A DNA stretch of 64,000 nucleotides from Isoetes taiwanensis (Eukaryota; Streptophyta; Lycopodiopsida; Isoetales; Isoetaceae): the NCBI GenBank assembly GCA_021234155.1, contig JAJEKV010000063.1, positions 3,409,536 through 3,473,535 on the forward strand. The letters are read 5' to 3'. The notes under the pieces are model-generated. The model ran no database searches, was not told the DNA's origin, and saw nothing but the letters and a program-made list of their open reading frames with translations. The translations under genes were made by a program, and so were the position numbers. Below, one piece after another: positions 30,523 to 41,215 of this stretch. Positions within the stretch are counted from its first letter, which is position 1. The number at the start of each line of letters is the position of its first letter.

Positions 30523-33500
30523 TTAAGATAGAATGGCCAGTAGGTTTGGTGCAGGATTGCTAAATGCAATAGATGTGTTCAAGGGAGATTTAGGGTTCCA
30601 GGTGTGGAAGGAGAAAGTCAAGCATGTGTACAAGTAGAGGCGCTGTGGGAATTGGTTGAGCCTATTGAGGGGAACAACAATATAAGAGGCACTGCAAGCA
30701 GAGGAATGGCTATTGCAGAAGAAGGAAGTGGTTCTTCTAATGAAGAAACTGAAGGAGTTCAGACACGAGATGTAAGTGTGACATCTAGAGGGTTGACATT
30801 AACAGATAATGCAAAAACAAGAGAAGCACAAGGGATTATTATGAGCAAGGTGAGCTCGAGTATAGTCTTGAAATTAAGGGGTATGAATCCTAGTCAGATG
30901 TGGAACTACATGCTTCTTACCTATGAGGAAAAAACATCCTCACAAATAGATGTGCTGGAAAATAAATTAAGGAGGCTGAAGTTTCATGACAAGGATAATG
31001 TCAAGGATTTTTTTTCAAACATTTGATAATATTATAACTGATTTGGAGGGAGCAGGAGTCTATTACACACAGCAACAACAGGTTCTGGCAATTTCAAGGG
31101 CAGTAACTAGTCTTGGGAATATAGCTATGTTTATAAGAACTTTGGCAAAAATAAGAATGGAAGCTGAAAGAATGTTGAAAACAGAGATAGAACAGAATAG
31201 AGTGATTGAAGATGATGAAGCAACTCAAGTCTTGTTTATAAAAGGAAAGGGCAAGGATGAAAATAAGAAAAGAGGGAAAATAGGTCCATGCTACAACTGC
31301 AACCAGTATGGCCAGTTGAAGATAGATTGTCCTAACATGACAAAAGAAATAAATTGCTATAATTGTGGAGGAAGGGGACACTTTGCATCAAACTGCTCAT
31401 CTCCAAAAATGTTCTCAAAGGGAAAAGAAAAGGGAGCAAGAGGAAATTTAGCAGCAAGAGGAAGAGGAAGGGGTAGATTCAGAAATGCAGAAGCAGATGT
31501 GGCAGAAGAAGTTCATCTTGAAGAAGATACAGAAGAAGAAGAAGAAGATGAGGTAAGGAAAAATTCAGCATTTATTGCTAGTCATGAGAAACTTGCTGAC
31601 AGTGATTTTCTGATATTAGATAGTGGAGCAGAAAAGTCCATTGCATGCAGCCCAAAAATCTTGAAGGAAAAGAAAGGAAGTCAAGGTGGACATATACAAG
31701 TTGGAAATGGTGACTTGCAAAAAATAGAAGATGTTGGAATTCTGGATTTGTTCGATTTGAATGGTAGAATAGTGAATTTGCAGAATGTGTTGTGTGTACC
31801 TAGTCTGGTTAGAAACTTGATTTCACAACTAGTTGATATGGGATTAAAGGTTGTATTTGACAGATCTCATTGTAAGATTTTTGAAGGAAATGAATTAAAG
31901 TTTTTGGGAAGAAGAGTTGGAAATCTTTTTGGCATAAGTTCTCAATCCATTGGAAGTATTAATTTGACTTTGGCACCAAACATAGCATTATGGCATTAAA
32001 GGCTTGGGCATACAAATGTGAAAAATGTTGAATTTATGATAAAGCAAGGTTTAATAGAGTTACATGATAGAAAAACAGAAAATCACACTTGTAGAGGTTG
32101 TATGCTTGGAAAACATTCAAGGCTACCTTTCTCAAAGTCAAAGGGGAAAGCAAAATATATTTTAGAACTAATACATACTGATCTCTGTGGACCCCTAAAT
32201 GTAAGAGGAATAACTGGGAAAAGATATTTTATAACATTTGTAGACGATTTCAGTAGAAAAACAAAATCGTATTGTCTAAATACAAAGGATCAGGCATTTG
32301 AAGCTTTCAAAGCATTCTCAGCAGAAGTAGAATGTGAAACAGGAAAAAGGATAAAATGTGTCAGGTCAGATCGAGGAGGAGAGTATATGTCTAGCAAACT
32401 TTTTAGATATTGCATGGAAAAAGGCATCAAAAGGCAATATACATGCAGTCATACACCCCAACAAAATGGGGTAGCAGAAAGAAAAAACAAGACAATTCTA
32501 AATGCTGCCAGATCTATGTTAAAGCATGCTGGCTTACCTAATTTTCTTTGGGAAGAAGCAGTTAAGAGTGCTGTATTAATACATAATGTATTGCCATCAA
32601 AATGCTTAGAAGGAAAAAATCCAGAGTTTGCTTGGTCAGGAAAAACTCCAAGCTATGAAAAATTTAGAGCATATGGCTGCCTTGGATATACACATATTCC
32701 TCAAGAATTAAGGCAAAAGTTGGATGACAGATCGATTATAAGCTATTTAGTAGGTTATGACATTCACTCAAAGGGTTACAGAATGTATGATCCACTCAGA
32801 AAGAGAGTAATGGTAAGCAGGGATGTGACATTTGTTGAAAATACCCTGTATCGACCATTGCTGGAAGATGTGGTTACAAGAAAAGATGACAGACCTACTG
32901 AAACAAAGAAACTTGTAGATACAAGCACAAAAATAGAAGAAAATGAATCTCATGATGCTTCAGGAGACATGGATTCTGATGATGACAGTATTGATGATAA
33001 TAGTGATGAAAAAGAATCAAGGGAAAGACTTGAATCAGAAGAAAGCAGTAAACCTAATGAATTGTTAAGAAAAAGGAAAAATGAAGGGGAGAGACTTCAA
33101 GAAGAGGTCAACATTGATCTACAAAAATTTGGCAGAAAAGAAAATGGAAGAAGTAACAGACTACAATTGCAAAGAGAAAATGTAGAAGAAGTTAACATGG
33201 TCTTAGAATCAGGAACACCCGAAAGCTTTGAGGAGGCAATTAATTCTTTGGAGTGTGAAAATTGGAAAGAAGCAATGGCAGAAGAAATGAAATCATTTGA
33301 CAGAACATCTACCTATGAGTTGGTAGATTTACCAAAGGGAAAAATTCCTATATGAAATAAATGGGTCTACAAAATCAAAATAAATGCAGATGGGAGTCCA
33401 AAGTATAAAGCAAGATTAGTTGCTCAAGGATATTCACAAAGGAAGGGGATTGACTTTGATGAAACATATTCACCTGTGGTAAAATTAGCAAGCATTAGAA

Positions 33501-34465
33501 TGATAATTGCTATCTCAAACGCTTTAGACCTTGATTTACATCACATGGATGTTTGTACTGCTTTTCTTAATGCAGATCTAGAAGAAGAAATTTACATGAA
33601 ACAAGCTCAAGGATTTGAAGTAGGCAAAGAAAAAGTATAGAGATTGAAAAAGGCAGTCTATGGTTTGAAGCAGTCTCCAAGACAATGGTATTTTTGCATT
33701 GATAATTTTCTGAAAGGATAAAGTTTTACAAAGTTTGATAATGATGGCAATGTTTATATGCTAAAAAGGGGAAATGATTTTTGCATAATGACAGTATATG
33801 TAGATGACTGTATTTTGGCTTCTAACAACTCAGAATTTCTGGATAATTGCAAAGAAATGCTTAATAGGAGATACAAAATGACAAACATGGGAGAACTGTC
33901 ACAATTCTTGGGTATTCAAGTCAAAAGGGACATAATTAACAGGAGGATCTCATTGAATCAAAGTAAGTACATTGATTCTGTTTTAGAAAAATTCAGTATG
34001 AAAGAATGCAATGCAGTAAGAGCTCCAATACTTGCTGGAAGCAAATTGTCAAAGAAATTATGTCCAGAAAATGAGAAAGAAAAGGAGAAAATGAGTAAAG
34101 TGCCATATAGGCAGTTAGTTGGAAGTTTGTTGGTTATTGCTAACAACACAAGGCCAGATATTGCATTTATAGTAAATGTGTTGAGTAGGTACAACAATAA
34201 CCCAGGGTTTGAACATTGGTTGGCAGCCAAAAAGGTGTTAAGATTCTTAAAGGGAACAAAAGATACAGGGATTGTTTACTGCTCAAGTGATTTAAATTTG
34301 AAATGTTATAGTGATGCAGATTGGTGTGGTGATTTGGATGAACGTAAGTCCACTTCAGGTTATATTTTAATGTTGGGAGGTGCACCAATAAGTTGGAGGA
34401 GTAAAAAGCAATCTTCAATAGCACTTTCAACAGCAGAGTCAGAATATGCTGCAACTACTCTAGCT

Positions 34466-36153
34466 GGGTGTAAATATGGTAATGCTACCCAAAAAAACGC
34501 GAAAGCACTTAGCACTTAAAGCACTTGGCTGCGCTCGGCCAAAAGTCATGCCGTAAATGCTTCCTGCCTGTACTTTGTTCTCGGCTAAGTTAGATTAATA
34601 ATTATCACCTCTGATACTCTCCAATCTTTGCATTTTGATGCCATGTAATGTCAAATTTTTTTTTTGCTGAGATAGATTACATGGCAGTTTCGATGTTGGA
34701 TTGGTTTCAATAGAGTATGGAGAAAGTTAGAGAGAAAATAACAAACAAAGAAGACGGTTATCCATTCAAAAAGAAGTAATGGAATTGCAAGGATAAAACT
34801 AAGAAGTAATGGAATTGCATGAATAGTATTAAGATTGTTTTAATCTGAGACGGAATTGCAAGAATGTATTAAGATTGCTTTGATAAAAAGGATCTCAAAA
34901 CTCGATTAACAAAGCTTGATCAATAATGTAAATGACGAAATGTGAATGCACGCAAGACTACTCACAACAATATAGAACAACAATGATCATATAAAAGACA
35001 ATGTTAACCCACTATTAGTGAAAATTGACCAACTTTGAGAGGTCATTTCTCCCGCATCCAAGCTCAGATTTAATTAATTTAAACTGCAAGAGAAAGGCCA
35101 TAGTGTCTACTTTTAGATGCAGGTAAAATCATCAAAAATTATTCATTAAAACTCAAGATATCAAATTCTGAGTTTTGGTATATTTCTGTGACAAAAATCA
35201 GAACACAGTAACAAAAAATCAGAACTTTGAGAGACTCTTCTCACTCCTCATAGCTCAGATTTGAGTGATTTAAATTGCAAGAGAAAGTGCTAAATGTCTA
35301 GTTTTAAATGCATGTGAGATCACTCAAAACCGATCAGCACCACTCAAGATATTAAAGTCTGAATTTTGTATATTCTTGTGACATCAATTTCTGCACCACT
35401 TGTAACAGAAAATCAGCCAAGTTTGAGAGGCTATTTCTCACTCCTCAGAGATCGGATTTGTGTGATTTTGATTGCAAAAGAAAGAGACCGAAGTATACTT
35501 CTAGATCAAAATGAAATCGCTCCAAATAGATTGGTAGAACTCAAGATATCAATGTCTAAGTGCAGCGTCAATTTTCCCATTTGGGAAAACAAAATAACGT
35601 AGATCTAGGATACAACATTAGAGATGCATAATACATTGAAAGAATGGAACAAAAATACTCTTAAGAAAAACAAAGAGTAATCAGATTGTCTCTTCTCACT
35701 TGATTTGAATCCTAAAAAAGCTTCTTCCCAGGTTAAATGGATGCTTTCAAGAGAGCTGCCCACAATTCAATCTCCAATGCAAATGAGATTGAATTATCAA
35801 TCTAAATCAAATTGCAATAAAACATTGTTAATTCACCTATGATTTCTATGCCGATTTGAACTCTAATTTGTGTTCTTATCTTTGCAAAAGAGAAACTCCA
35901 TCAATCTTGTCCCCGCCAATGGAGTTCCGCCCTTGAAGATCCTCGTCGGCCCGATCCTTACCATTTCCGGAGATCTCCCACCGGGATCATCCATCTCATC
36001 GATCCTTACCTCCACGGAATGATCCATCCTATTTCTGGAGTAACAACCCCCCGAGGTCGTTGAATGAAAAAGCACTCGAGGGTAAAGCACCTAAAGCACT
36101 TAAAGCACTTGTCCGGATAGTGCTTTTTGGGTAGCATTACCATATTTACACCC
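34466..36153. mobile_element. 1.69-kb non-autonomous DNA transposon, 30-bp perfect terminal inverted repeats, AGCT duplication
   Basis: The ends 34466-34495 and 36124-36153 are exact reverse complements (GGGTGTAAATATGG at the outer edge). AGCT is duplicated at 34462-34465 and 36154-36157. Removing the insert restores the copia RNase H frame (ATTLA followed by AKEIIW). Next to both termini are AAAGCACTT words: AGCACTTAAAGCACTTGG near 34508-34525 and CCTAAAGCACTTAAAGCAC near 36090-36108. No transposase is encoded; one minus-strand open stretch (36090-35863) begins just inside the right end. End sequence and duplication length tie it to the 7.66-kb transposon at 15378-23037. Confidence 0.92.
35027..35575. 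repeat. Three diverged tandem copies of about 194 bp inside the 1.69-kb element
   Basis: Copies at about 35027-35220, 35221-35414 and 35415-35575 each begin near AACTTTGAGAGG, then a TTTCTCACTCCTC-like word, then CTCAGATTT, GCAAGAGAAAG and ACTCAAGATAT. Divergence is considerable and the third copy is shortened. Confidence 0.75.
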
Positions 36154-36464
36154 AGCTGCCAAAGAGATCATATGGTCTAGAAGATTCTTAAATGAATTGG
36201 GAATAAAGCAGGAAGAGAGCACAATATTATTTTGTGATAACCAGAGTTGCAGCTATGGCAAAGAATCCTGTTCTACACGAGAGAACAAAGCATATTGAAA
36301 TGGAGATGCATTTCATAAGAGACATGGTAAATAAAGGATTCATTCAGTTGAATTATATCAAATCAGAAGATCAATTAGCTGACATTATGACTAAAGCATT
36401 AGGTTGGAGAAGGTTCTTGAAATTGTCAACAGAACTAAATTGCAGAGACATTAAATTGTGACAT

Positions 36465-36474
36465 GAAAGGGGAA
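36465..36474 (+). promoter_or_regulatory. Polypurine tract
   Basis: GAAAGGGGAA immediately precedes the 3' LTR, as required for plus-strand priming. Confidence 0.85.
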
Positions 36475-37256
36475 TGTTGGAGTTCATATCACAATTTGTT
36501 TATTAATCTTTAAGTGCATACAGTAGAAGACCACAGACAATATCTGTACATACTTGAGAAGACAGAGAAATGATCTAAGGTTGAAGTCAGAAGGATAAGA
36601 GCAGGCATTTGTAGATATGCTCAGATTCATATTTGATCTAAGCATATGAAAGAGTTCTTAGGTTTAACAATTGACCTAAGAAAATGATATATTCCTATGG
36701 TTATTTGCTAACCATTGAAAAACAGTTGCGAACCATTGAATTAAAACAGGAGAATATTCGAAGCCTTGACGAGATGCTTGGAGCCCAATTTGGTTTGAAC
36801 TGGCTCGGTCCAGTGCAAAACAGACATGAAGATTGTGTTGAATTCGCAGACCTGCTAGCGGCCTGGCATCGCCGCCGGACTGCTAAGATTAAAAGAAGAT
36901 GTAAGATAGGTTATAATTCAGTTGGTGCCAGGTGAGCAGATTGATTCGAAACTATGGAAAGATCGAAGATAAAAGGGTTTGTGAATTGAATCTATATTGT
37001 TACAGTATCTATTATAGTTCGAAATGAACAAAGGTGCATTATTATTTGAGCCAATGGTTTTGTATGATTTGCTAAGTTGAATTTATTAATGTGCCTATAC
37101 TAAGAGATTGGGATTGATCTAAGAAATAGATGTAATATGAGGTGTTCTTTGGACATTAAGAATTAATGTCTTTATGTGGTCATAAATTGCTGTGAAACAA
37201 TGGTTGCATTGTTCTAAGTGAATATTTGTTTTATTCTTGACTCTGAATTTCTTACA
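36475..37256 (+). repeat. 3' LTR, complete (782 bp)
   Basis: Begins TGTTGGAG directly after the purine-rich GAAAGGGGAA and ends CTTACA before the target duplication GTCTA. It is the uninterrupted reference for the split 5' LTR. Confidence 0.95.
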
Positions 37257-37361
37257 GTCTAATGCTACCAAGGTTTAGGATGAAATAATAGGTACTAATT
37301 GCCAGATCGTTGAGAACATAGCTTGAACTTTTAATGCTTTGGGATGATGGAGAAAAGCCCT

Positions 37362-37848
37362 CCCTTTCCTTTTGCTCTATTCTATTTCCATTTCTTATTT
37401 TCCATTTCTTTTTTATTTTCTCTACTTTTTTTTTTTCTTTTCTTTTCTTTTTTCTCGTCTTTCTCACATGTTTCCTTGTTTTCCCATCCCTTTCCTTCCC
37501 CCTTCCCTGTTCCCGATAACTTTTTTCCCTTTCCTTTTGCTCCTTTCTCCACCTTTTCCCTCTTCTCCTTTTTCTTTGCCCTTTCCCTTCCCTTTCTCTT
37601 TTTTTTATGCCTTCTCTTTTCCCCACCCTTTTTCCATGTCTTCCCTTTTTTCTCAACCTTTTTTCTCTTTCGCCCTTTTCCATGCCTATTTTCCCCTTCT
37701 TTTCCTCCTTTTCCCACTCTTTCCTCCTTTTTTTTTGTGTGCCCTTTTCCTTCATTTTCTTTTCTCCCTTTAGATTTCCATGCCCACTTTTTTACCTTCC
37801 CTTTTTCCATCTCCTCATCCTTTCCTCTTTTCCCTTTCATGTTCCTTT
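37362..37848. repeat. Polypyrimidine block A
   Basis: Almost pure C/T on the + strand, built from CCCTTTTCC-like words with interspersed CCATG (for example TTTTCCATGCC). Long frames of Phe, Pro, Ser and Leu on + and Lys, Arg, Glu on - follow from the composition and are not genes. Mirror-like homopurine-homopyrimidine DNA of this kind can form triplex structures in vitro (general knowledge). Confidence 0.9.
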
Positions 37849-38016
37849 GTTTGGTCTAGTGGTAACACACTAGGTCTAGCAACTATAGGTCTAGGAGTTC
37901 GAGACATAGCCCGAGGAAATCGCACTCTACAGGCCAAGGTGTCCACCTAAAACCCACGAGGCGCAATGTATAAGTGGTTGACGAGGGCCCAACAAGCAAT
38001 ATGTGTGGTGTGGTCG
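37849..38016 (+). mobile_element. tRNA-derived SINE, about 168 bp
   Basis: Inside the pyrimidine block lies a mixed-composition unit with an A box TGGTCTAGTGG (37852-37862) and a B box GAGTTCGAGAC (37895-37905) at tRNA-like spacing: the internal RNA polymerase III promoter of a tRNA-headed SINE. It is flanked by CATGTTCCTTT (37838-37848) and CATGTCCCTTT (38017-38027), an 11-bp target duplication with one mismatch. The body ends near ATGTGTGGTGTGGTCG without a clear A-tail. It does not look like a functional tRNA, because the acceptor stem does not pair. Confidence 0.75.
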
Positions 38017-38017
38017 C

Positions 38018-38803
38018 ATGTCCCTTTTCCATGCCTTTGCGTTATTTGTTTTATTCCCTTTCCACTTCGGTTCTCTCTATTTCCCCTTTTCCATTCTTTT
38101 TTCCCACCTTTCCTTTTCCCTTGCTCTTTTCCCACCCTTTTCCCATTTTTCTTCCTTTTCCTCCTTTTCCACCCCTTTTCTTCGGGTACAATTTTCCTTC
38201 TTTCAACCCTTCCTTTTTTTTCTCTTTTCTCCTCATGTCCTTTTCCCTTTCCCTCCTCCATCACTCCCACAGCACCCCTTTGCCGATCCTTTTCCTTTTC
38301 TTGATGGATTCTTTTCTTTCCATTTCCTCTTTCCCTTTTCCTTTTTTTTCCCCCCCTTTCATTTTTTCCATGCCTTTTTCCATTCTTTTTGTTTTATTCT
38401 CTTATTTCCTATACCCATTTTCCTCTTTTCCCCACCCCTTCTCTCTCTCTTTTCCCTTTTTCTTCCCTTTCCCTTTTCCTTTTCTTTTCCTTTTCTTGAT
38501 GGTTTTTTTCCTTTTCCTTCTTTGCTCTCATGCCCTTCCCTTTCCCTTTCTTTCCCTTTTCCTTGTCCCTTTTTCCATGCCTTTGCATTTGTTTTATTCT
38601 CTTATTTCCTATACCCATTTCCTCTTTTCCTCACCCTTTCTCCTTTCCCTTTTCCCCCATTTCCTTTCTTCAGATTTTCCTCTTCCCTTTTCTCCTCAGC
38701 CCTTCCCTTCCCTTTTCCGCCCTCCCTTTCCTTGTGATTACCTAGGTTCCCAAACCCCATTTCCCTTTCCTTTTCTTTCTTATCTCTTTCCCTTTTCTAG
38801 CCT
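38018..38803. repeat. Polypyrimidine block B, with about 200-bp tandem duplication
   Basis: C/T-rich on the + strand like block A. Two parts resemble each other at an offset of 194-200 bp. TTTTCTTGATGG recurs at about 38296 and 38490, and TTATTTCCTATACCC at about 38401 and 38601. Thus at least 38280-38480 and 38475-38680 are imperfect tandem copies. Confidence 0.85.
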
Positions 38804-39457
38804 CATTAGTGGTTGCCATCTCAAATGGCCTCCTATGTATTTAATTATGTTGGTTTTCCTGACCTAGGGATGCAAACTCTCTCATAAAATGCCACTTGCA
38901 TTATAGCATACAAGAACTCATGATTTGGTGTCTTGGTAGCGTCTTGGCGTCACCGGGCTTCTACATTTCAAAATTTGAATGTAGGTAGAAGCTTTGTATC
39001 GATCGTTTCATTTTCGAGGCGTTTACCATTCTTAACCGATCTTCACTTCATCCTAATACTGGGCTTCCCGCCCCCTACAATTCAAATTTTGAATTGTTTA
39101 ATGTATAAAAGCATGGATTGTAGGAGAATGGACTTTTCGATTTCCATATGCACGCTAAATTTCAAAACGGTTAGTACTGCGGACGCCTTCTAGCTCACAA
39201 AAGCTTATTTGTGTTAGCATAAAAATACCACACCTTGATTTCAAGGCCGTCTGCATCTACACGCATGGAAGTTGCTTGTTGTCAAATTAAAACTTAAACA
39301 CAAGTGAGGTCTTCCAAGACTTACGTGGTTTTCTCGAGGAGGGTTTGAGTGTTTTTAAATCCCACCATCGACATAGTGTGACGAGCATCTTGGTATTAAA
39401 TAGTATGTTAAATTAATTACCTCTGTTCATTTTCGTGTTAAACTCAAATCATATAGG

Positions 39458-39563
39458 TTTAGGAATAAGGTTAAAAAAGGAAGATATTGGATATTTAGGA
39501 ATAAGGTTAAAAAGGAAGATATTGGATATTTAGGTATAAGGTTAAAAAGGAAGATATTAGATA
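39458..39563. repeat. Three tandem copies of a 35-bp unit
   Basis: TTTAGGAATAAGGTTAAAAA with GGAAGATATTGGATA is repeated three times with one or two differences per copy. Confidence 0.9.
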
Positions 39564-39679
39564 TGGCTCAAATTTCTAGATATGCACATAATGGCATGTA
39601 ATGATGGTTGATAGACTGAATACCTAATCATTCCTACGATTTTTACGCCTAATCCAAATTCATATCTATTCCACCTAGA

Positions 39680-40200
39680 TTGGCGCCCATTCTCCTCCCA
39701 ATCCCACCATCTTCGCCAGATCCTCCGCCCAATTTCTCTAGTCCATCGCCATGAAGAGATCGGCCCACTTAAGACGGGAGGTGTCCTCCAAGAGGCCCCC
39801 ACACGGCTGGAAGAGGTGTTCTCCTCCGCAGCTCCCTGCCTACTCTGTTCTGTTAATGCCTTCGATTCTCCGATTCTTTTGACGAGGAATCGAGAATGAG
39901 GAATCGAAAAGAAAGGAGTTCATCACCGTGTTTCTTGAAGGTCGGATAGGAGATTCTTCAAAATGAGTGGTCTACCAATCGGAGAAGAAGCGAAAGATGA
40001 TGAAGAAGATGAAGAAGTTGAAGGCGAATCCGTGACTTCGAGGAGCTCTCATGGCGTTAGTTCATGGTACATGCATATTTTCTTTCTTTTTTAAGCATTC
40101 AACTAACGGTTATTTCTTATTTTTTTTTTGCGATGGTGAAGCGGATGAATGAAATTTGTTAGGGCGAGCACCTCTTATTTTTTTTTTCCTCGTTCTTAGC
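39680..40200 (+). other. Second copy of the 18.9-kb exon-like segment
   Basis: A CT-rich leader, an ATG at 39751 (MKRSAHLRREVSSKRPPH), GAGGAATCGAGAATGAGGAA, a GAAGAT-rich stretch, CTTCGAGGAGC and GGTACATGCATATTTTC follow the order seen at 18840-19400. The frame stops after about 43 codons. It is a decayed relative of a part of the 7.66-kb transposon, so 38.8-43 kb may include the remains of another such element. Confidence 0.5.
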
Positions 40201-41215
40201 CTCCAGCCTTCTTACCATATGGCTGCAATAGTTTTTGTTGTGAATAGACCTCCCCGGCATTTAAATTTACAAAATGATGTAAAATATACGGCCATAAAAA
40301 ATTTTGAATGTAAAAAGTTTTGCTTCTAATTCCATTTGAATACCTAACTTTTTTTTATACATGTGTTACCACTCTTAAGTACATAAGTCATTATCCCTTT
40401 TCAAAGAGCATATTATTTTCAGGATCACACCAAGCTTAATAGTATATATGCAACAAAAAATGGAACACACTAAATTCAAGATCGTGGTGATCCACTTTCT
40501 ATTTGTTGTCAAATTAAAATTAAACACAAGTCCCTCATCAATAGTCTCCATTTGCATATAAAATATCTATCATTCCAAGTTATATTATGTTTTATGAACT
40601 AAAAATGGCCTCCCATCACCATTCCATCGTCATATTTCCGCCCCCTTTTTCGTCGGTTTGTTTTGGAATATTCTCCCTCGAATAAAGGGAATCGATATCT
40701 ATGGCGCTTATATGTGTTTAATTCCTGTTGGTTGTCGACAGATTGACCTAACATCGCATGCTTCTAAAAGCCACTTTGCATTATAGCATACCGGCAACTC
40801 ATGGCCGGTGTCTCTTGGTTTGTCGGACACCAATCATCATCACCCATTCTTGTCTTGGTTCTATTTTCATTTAGAGTTCATTCCCTTCGCCTTCTACATT
40901 TCAAAATTTGAATGTGTAGGTTGAAGGAGTATTAGACTTTTCGTTTTGAAGGGCCATGATTATGCCTTAAAAGTTCTCAGAACGGGATCTTTACTTCATC
41001 CCACATTCCGCCCCCTACAATTAATTTTGAATTTGCTTGTATAAAGCATGGATTGTGAGAGAATGGACTTTTCGATTTCCATATACCGTTGCAAATTTCA
41101 AAACGAGGTTAGTCTGACCGAAAGCCTCAAACGGCGAATTGTGCTGGGGCATACAAATTGTACACATTCATTTCAAGGCCGCGGCGATCCACGGTATGGA
41201 AGTCTAAATGATGTG

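Larger units (their letters stand above)
30533..36461 (+). pseudogene. Copia gag-pol, inactivated
   Basis: Gag probably starts at the ATG 30533 (MASRFGAGLLNAIDVF), needs a frame change before 30604, and another at an eight-T run near 31009. Two zinc knuckles follow (31290-31400): the first lacks its His (CYNCNQYGQLKIDC), the second is intact (CYNCGGRGHFASNC). The protease has LDSGAEKS. A TAA at 31997 interrupts the pre-integrase H-x-RLGH. The integrase catalytic D, D, E are kept (HTDLCGP, RSDRGGEY, QQNGVAERKN). Reverse transcriptase has YVDDCILA but stops at 33354, 33637 and 33719. RNase H is split by the 34466-36153 insertion and frameshifted near 36243. Products would form the virus-like particle, integrase and reverse transcriptase of the element. 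This copy cannot make full-length Pol. Confidence 0.93.
25121..37256 (+). mobile_element. Ty1/copia LTR retrotransposon with two nested insertions
   Basis: The element starts TGTTGGAG at 25121 and ends CTTACA at 37256. It is flanked by the exact 5-bp duplication GTCTA (25116-25120 and 37257-37261). Order inside: 5' LTR, primer-binding site, gag, protease, integrase, reverse transcriptase, RNase H, polypurine tract, 3' LTR; integrase before reverse transcriptase makes it copia. The 5' LTR is split by 4.6 kb of foreign DNA and the RNase H domain by a 1.69-kb DNA element. By eye the left 546 bp of the two LTRs differ at about 20 sites and the last 233 bp at about three, so the element is neither brand-new nor ancient. 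Confidence 0.95.
38810..41215. repeat. Diverged direct duplication, about 1.9 kb apart
   Basis: 38810-39310 and about 40690-41215 share, in the same order, GCATTATAGCATAC, CTTCTACATTTCAAAATTTG, CGCCCCCTACAATT, AGAATGGACTTTTCG followed by ATTTCCATAT, and ATTTCAAGGCCG. A third partial match to the last part lies at about 40400-40520 (AATTCAAGATCGTGGTGATC, then TTGTTGTCAAATTAAAA). They may be flanking long repeats of a decayed element that holds 39.7-40.2 kb between them. Confidence 0.65.

Noticed and set aside
37849-37925. Functional tRNA gene
   Set aside because: A and B boxes are present but the acceptor stem and anticodon arm do not fold; the target duplication shows a SINE.
37344-38867. 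Long + strand open frames rich in Phe, Pro, Ser and Leu, and minus-strand frames rich in Lys, Arg and Glu; the same at 51.0, 52.2, 60.4 and 62.0 kb
   Set aside because: They arise because C/T-only DNA has no stop codon on one strand and G/A-only codons are nearly stop-free on the other. Low complexity, overlapping frames and no domain.
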